From: Larus michahellis
Taxonomy: Eukaryota > Chordata > Aves > Charadriiformes > Laridae
Assembly (NCBI RefSeq): GCF_964199755.1
Contig: NC_133897.1
Span: 111,910,037-111,974,036, forward strand
DNA: 64,000 nucleotides
Direction of reading: 5' to 3'
Shown: positions 59,760-64,000 of the stretch, piece after piece
How the letters are laid out: every line of letters begins with the position of its first letter
Numbering within the stretch: position 1 is the stretch's first letter
The notes under the pieces: generated by a model
Told to the model about the DNA's origin: nothing
The model's input: only the letters and a program-made list of their open reading frames with translations
Databases searched by the model: none
Made by a program: the position numbers and the translations under genes

Positions 59760-60024
59760 AGGGTTTTTTAAAAAATATTTTATTAGAAAAAAGTTCAACC
59801 AAAGTTATTCAATAAACAACTGTACAAAACATATTTCTTTGGTCAATTTGTGAACGTTACCTTAATTTCTTTAGCTACTCACATATGTGAAAGGAATTTT
59901 TCTTAAATAAAGAATTTATGTACACAACAAATTAAGCTGCTGTTGCTTGGCAATTACTTTATAATCACCTTCTCAAGCGATGTTTGAGACTGCACACATG
60001 ACTTACAGAAGAATTGAAAACTGA
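59760..60024 (-). other. PSMG2: PSMG2 3' UTR
   Basis: From the stop codon to about 20 bp past the AATAAA. The exact cleavage point is estimated. Confidence 0.6.
59779..59784 (-). promoter_or_regulatory. PSMG2: Poly(A) signal of PSMG2
   Basis: TTTATT on the plus strand is AATAAA on the minus strand, about 240 bp after the PSMG2 stop codon. No other minus-strand AATAAA stands between it and the stop codon as far as I can see. Confidence 0.65.
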
Positions 60025-60117
60025 TCAGAAGAGTGCAGGCGGAAGACCGTTGCCAAAAAGTAAGCGCCAAGAACTCGGTATTTTCCACTGTGAAGAAGTA
60101 TCTGTGGAATTGTTGGT
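60025..60117 (-). CDS. PSMG2: PSMG2 last coding exon
   Basis: It encodes 30 residues, TNNSTDTSSQWKIPSSWRLL then FGNGLPPALF, followed by TGA (60,027-60,025). The WKIPSSWRLLFG block is the most conserved part. The first ten residues vary against human (DDPTVSASR region). Acceptor TTTGTTGCAG|ACC. Confidence 0.95.
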   Translation of the reverse strand, partial: TNNSTDTSSQWKIPSSWRLLFGNGLPPALF

Positions 60118-63100
60118 CTGCAACAAAAACAGAATAATTCTTTAGGTTTTAAATAATAATGATGTAATTCTTTCTCTGGCACATGTGTTAAAATAATGCT
60201 CAGCGTTTCAAGTGTCAATATCATTGTGGGTTGCTTTAGAGAAGAGTATCGGAAGATCGAACTTGATCAAACCTTTACACAATTTTCTCCCACATGTGTC
60301 AAACAGGTTTAGGTTTGTCTTTTCAGGTGGGGAAACTCCCAGTGAGATTTTAATCAAAATGTATCTTTAATTTGGTGTCTATTTGATGACCAAGGGCTAA
60401 AATGAACCCAACCCATACATTTTTAACTTTTTAAAAATTCAGCTGAGTAACATTTTTCATGTTCTGGATTGAAGAAAAATGAAAATAATGGATATAAACC
60501 ACAAAAGTAAGAACTCCAGATCAAATAGCACTTACTTCACTTTTAATTAGCTGTAGCCATTCATTAAGATAGTTAACAAGAGCAAACGCATCAGGGATGT
60601 TGTCCCCTTCCGAGCAGAATTTCAGAAGAACTGCCATTTGGATTCCTTTTGAACAACTGCAACAAAAATGAGCAGGCATTTCTATTTCTTTTCTAAATCA
60701 ATTACATTTATGTATTAAAAGCAAAAACAATCTGCGTATGGCTTATTAAAAAACAAAACCAAATAAAAAGTAAAAATGTAGGCATCTATATAGAGATTTT
60801 TTTTTTCCTCTTCAGATTTCCTTGATTGCATTTTCACACTTCATGCTCTTTTTCTTAGTCTTGAATTTGTTCTTTGCTTTGTGAGGCAGAAATCCTGGGT
60901 CATGGAAGAGTTACTCAGGGCCTCTTTTACATACTAATTTGCATTTCTGTGCAAACAAAACACCTTGCAGAGATAACACCATTTTACCATAATGAGTGAA
61001 TATTACTATGCAAAATTTGAAACTTGGACCTGGTTTTGGCACAAATTCTGATGCACATACCTTTTAACAAAAACCCCACACCTAATTGTTTGGTGGCCCT
61101 GGAATCTTAACTCATTCTTAGTGCTCAGAATTTATTTTTCTTTACAACTGATGATGGAACTATTTGTAACAGGAGACAGTTTGAGTTAAAGCATCACAGG
61201 TACAGAAATTTTACTATTTACAAATTGTGGTTTGCATAAAATCAGATACCAGATTAATAATGATCTTAACTGTAAAGGCTTTATTATTTTTCTCCAGCCC
61301 ATGCACTTAGATTTTTATCATATTTTAACTTTACGATGCAGAATTCCCTGTTTTCTGGCATATTATATTCTCTGAATCTGCTCTTCGCTATGGGCTTGAT
61401 CTGGAAGAAGCTCTATTCCTACAAAACCTTTTTCTATGAAAAGAAGGACTCTTCCTATAACACAACGGTTTAAAAGATAATTTTATCCATGTACTAAAAA
61501 CAGGACTTCTGATATCTTTCTGTGCTTGTCTTTAGACAACTCACCTCTCAGTAAACAATAGTTTTGTGATGCCACCTCCAGGAATATGTAGAACTTTTTC
61601 GGTATCATTTATTCCAGGGTAAGATGCTACTTTTTCCATTTCTTTCCAGTTTAGGTCCTGCATAAGGCCTCCAACTGCTTTCTCAAGATCAGGTGTAAGT
61701 AGGTAGCGCAGTGGTGTCCTAGGAACAAATCAAGAATACATTCAGTATGACAATAAAAGACACTTCCAATGTTTTTACTTGTGGCAAAAAGAAGCTGCAA
61801 GCATTGAGGACCTCACATCTGCAATGAAGAACTGCACTGACATTCCATTCTTCCTCAAATCAAAGCTAAAAAGTAGTCTGTAGCTTCAAAACAGTATAAA
61901 CTACTCAACTTTCTGCCACAAATAGAATTAAGGTATCCTCTTTTTAGAGGCTCAAGTAACTGGCACGTACCAGATACATAAGGACATGAATAGAACTGCT
62001 TATAGTTTGTTAAAATTATTTACAAATAAAATGTGCTTTTTATTCCTTCAGATAGGAGGTGATTAAATTAAAGTTAGTTAGGGCAAACTCGGACTTCACT
62101 CTGATGCAGTAAAGTATCTGTGATGCTTATTATTTTTAATAAGCTCACACTACAAGTACCTGCAGACTTCAGTCAAGTCTAAGTAATTTCTGAATGCACT
62201 ATCCTCCCTCTTTAGTGACTTTGTTATCAGAAAGTTATTCTGTGGTGCTGCGGGAGAGCAGGGTATATGACCACAATTTACGATTAAACCTGCATCAAAT
62301 AACCATCAGTCCCTCTCATTTCATTCCATGTTAGCTGGCCATTCTGCAACACTGGTAACTATGTCTGGGACATGCATGGACCTAAATCTTCTTTAAGGCC
62401 CTACACATTTATACAGCCTGAGGATAACAATTAGTCTTTTGCAAAAATACTGGGTTTTGTTTGTTTTTGTTAAATCACTGATTACAATGCCCTCAATAAG
62501 CAAGTAATGCTTGTTTTTTAAAGGTGTAGTATCTAATAAAAATACGTATAGTTTGAACCTTGCAGCTGTCTCACAACAAATAAGAATTGATAACTTCCTA
62601 TAAAAAAAGAATGACAACTTACTATACTAAAGAAAACCTTCAAAATGCAGAATAATGAAGAAGAGGTAAGAAACTAACCAATACTCTAATTACCAGTTAA
62701 AAATCTAATCTGTGACCTCTATGTTAGCAGCTAATCCCTGACTGCTTGCAGCCACAAGGAATTAAGAATGCTGAGGCTCTCTTGCCTGACAGCGCAAATC
62801 AAGTGCAATTTACTTACGGCTTAATTTGCTCAGTACTTTCAACAGTAGTAACTAGCGAAGTTCAGAGACTGATCCTGTATAATACTTAATATACTGTTAA
62901 AACATTTTATGACTTATATATGCAGCAAAGCAAAAGAGCCCTGCAAGAAGTACTTAGTAGAGGGAAATACATCAGTTTGTCAAAAAGAAACGAAACACTA
63001 ATTAGGTCTTTTAATGACACAAACATACCCAAGAAGTTGCTCATCATCGCGTTGGTATGCATGGCTGCTAGACAGAACGACGACTCTGGCACATTTACTG

Positions 63101-63147
63101 CTTTTTACCCAAGAAAGGAGTGTTTGACAGAACGGCCTGTACTTGTT
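60025..63147 (-). CDS. PSMG2: PSMG2 (proteasome assembly chaperone 2, PAC2), C-terminal 168 residues; 5' exons outside window
   Basis: PAC2 pairs with PAC1 (PSMG1) to guide assembly of the 20S proteasome alpha-ring. Join on the minus strand: 63147-63029, 61718-61545, 60656-60536, 60117-60025. The phases chain correctly (GG|G, AG|T, then phase 0) and all introns are GT-AG. The translated exons match human PSMG2 as I remember it, including RPFCQTLLSWVKSS, VVVLSSSHAYQRDD, HIPGGGITKLLF, MAVLLKFCSEGDNIPDA and WKIPSSWRLLFGNGLPPALF-stop. Human PSMG2 has 264 residues, so about 96 N-terminal residues lie beyond 64,000. The gene converges with PTPN2. No frameshift or stop interrupts the exons. Confidence 0.95.
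60536..60656 (-). CDS. PSMG2: PSMG2 penultimate exon in gene order
   Basis: After one base completing a Ser codon it encodes CSKGIQMAVLLKFCSEGDNI then PDAFALVNYLNEWLQLIKSE. This is near-identical in pattern to the human helix pair. Acceptor TTTTTGTTGCAG|T; donor GAA|GTAAGT. Confidence 0.95.
61545..61718 (-). CDS. PSMG2: PSMG2 internal exon (IPGGGITK exon)
   Basis: It encodes (G)TPLRYLLTPDLEKAVGGLMQ, DLNWKEMEKVASYPGINDTE and KVLHIPGGGITKLLFTE plus two bases. TPLRYLLTP and IPGGGITK are the family landmarks. The middle (VASYPGINDTEK) is divergent. Acceptor TTTGTTCCTAG|G; donor GAGAG|GTGAGT. Confidence 0.95.
63029..63147 (-). CDS. PSMG2: PSMG2 first exon inside the window
   Basis: It encodes NKYRPFCQTLLSWVKSSKCA then RVVVLSSSHAYQRDDEQLL plus GG. 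The donor GG|GTATGT is clear. The acceptor is taken as GCATAAAG|AAC because it keeps register with human (FIK|...KPFC) after a T-rich tract. The acceptor has an A-rich -5 to -3, so this boundary is slightly less certain than the others. Confidence 0.9.
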
Positions 63148-64000
63148 CTTTATGCAAAGATGGAGAAAAAAAGTGAAAAATATATTGTCTCCTTTAAAAA
63201 AAGGCCAACAGTCAACAATATCAGGTGTTACATAGAATATTTATCAATGATGTACATTTTTCTTTATATCCATTCAGTCTTCAGCTTCAGAAAATTTTTA
63301 AAAAACAGAGGACTGCTCTGGTTGTTTACTTAATCAAAACTACACATATAATGATAAAAATTATCATTAAGACCACGTTAACAACAGCAGTACCACCTGT
63401 TTTGTGTGCCATTAACACCAATGGAAAAAGCTTTAGAGTAAGATGGGATGGTAGGATCACACAGTATTTTTCCACACTTTGAACTGATAAAAAAATGCAG
63501 CACTTTTTTTTTTTTCTGGTGTGATACTCCGCTTATTTTAAATTACACCCACTGTCCAGTTAATAAGTAATTCCAAATTCTTCATTTTTTTACATAATGA
63601 AGGCAGTTTAAATTAATATAGAACACTACGAAATAATTAAGTTGTAGTGACATCAGAAATTAAGCTATTACAATAAAAGACAAACACATGAAGACAGGAA
63701 GCATAAAGAAAAAAAAGAAATGGACAAAACCCAGACTGTTTTGTGTTTTCAAGACTGTTAATAACTAAGGACATATTTACACTAAGAATTACCAACATAG
63801 GTGCCTTGTTCTGAGGCTTTGAAAAACAAAACAAAACCTCAACCCTCAATGAATACAGAAGTCAGTTTCTATTAGCTAAAATTATATCAACTGCAGAAGG
63901 TATTATAGCAGAAAGTAGAAAAATATTTTGCTCTTTCTCAATCGGTTTTTTAGGGTTTTTTTGAAACAAAGTGTTTTATAACATGGCATAGTTCTTCTAG
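63148..64000. other. PSMG2: PSMG2 intron, continuing beyond the window
   Basis: No further PSMG2 exon (the expected LQLRS...FIK sequence) is found up to the window end. It is AT-rich, with a T run near 63,505. Confidence 0.7.

Noticed and set aside
62920-63333. 137-codon plus-strand frame
   Set aside because: It lies antisense over a well-supported PSMG2 exon (63,147-63,029), so it is a shadow frame.

Overview
The window is vertebrate genomic DNA and almost certainly from a bird. It holds short vertebrate exons with GT-AG introns, a CpG-island promoter, three truncated CR1 LINE fragments of the avian type, and a solo LTR of an endogenous retrovirus. The LTR resembles a family I know from passerines and related birds, so a songbird is plausible, but that step is inference. 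No bacterial-type operon, CRISPR array or rRNA is present.

Layout. 1-17,460 is AT-rich intergenic DNA with a 496-bp solo LTR (82-577) flanked by a 5-bp target duplication; I find no exon there. 17,460-19,280 is a CpG island holding tandem GC boxes, a CTCF-like site, a decayed CR1 tail, a perfect CRE, NRF1 palindromes and the first coding exon of PTPN2. 18,762-51,044 is the complete coding region of PTPN2 (TC-PTP, tyrosine-protein phosphatase non-receptor type 2) on the + strand: nine exons for the membrane-tailed form plus a separate tenth exon for the nuclear form. About 51.3-59.76 kb is a gene-poor spacer. 59,760-64,000 holds the last four coding exons of PSMG2 (proteasome assembly chaperone 2) on the - strand, converging on PTPN2; its 5' exons lie beyond the window. 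A tail-to-tail PTPN2/PSMG2 pair agrees with the human 18p11.2 order as I remember it.

PTPN2 encodes a 421-residue form with a hydrophobic tail (TC48-like) or a 393-residue form ending PRLTDT (TC45-like), depending on an internal splice donor in exon 9. All exon phases join cleanly. The catalytic WPD loop, [11 protein letters not shown]-loop and Q-loop are intact. Relative to my recollection of the human protein it is six residues longer (one in exon 5, two in exon 7, three in exon 8).

I see no undescribed multi-gene system. The points most worth a second look are a consensus splice donor overlapping the TC48 stop codon, which would fuse the membrane tail in frame to the TC45 C-terminus; upstream AUGs in the PTPN2 leader; the architecture of the CpG island; and the precisely bounded solo LTR.
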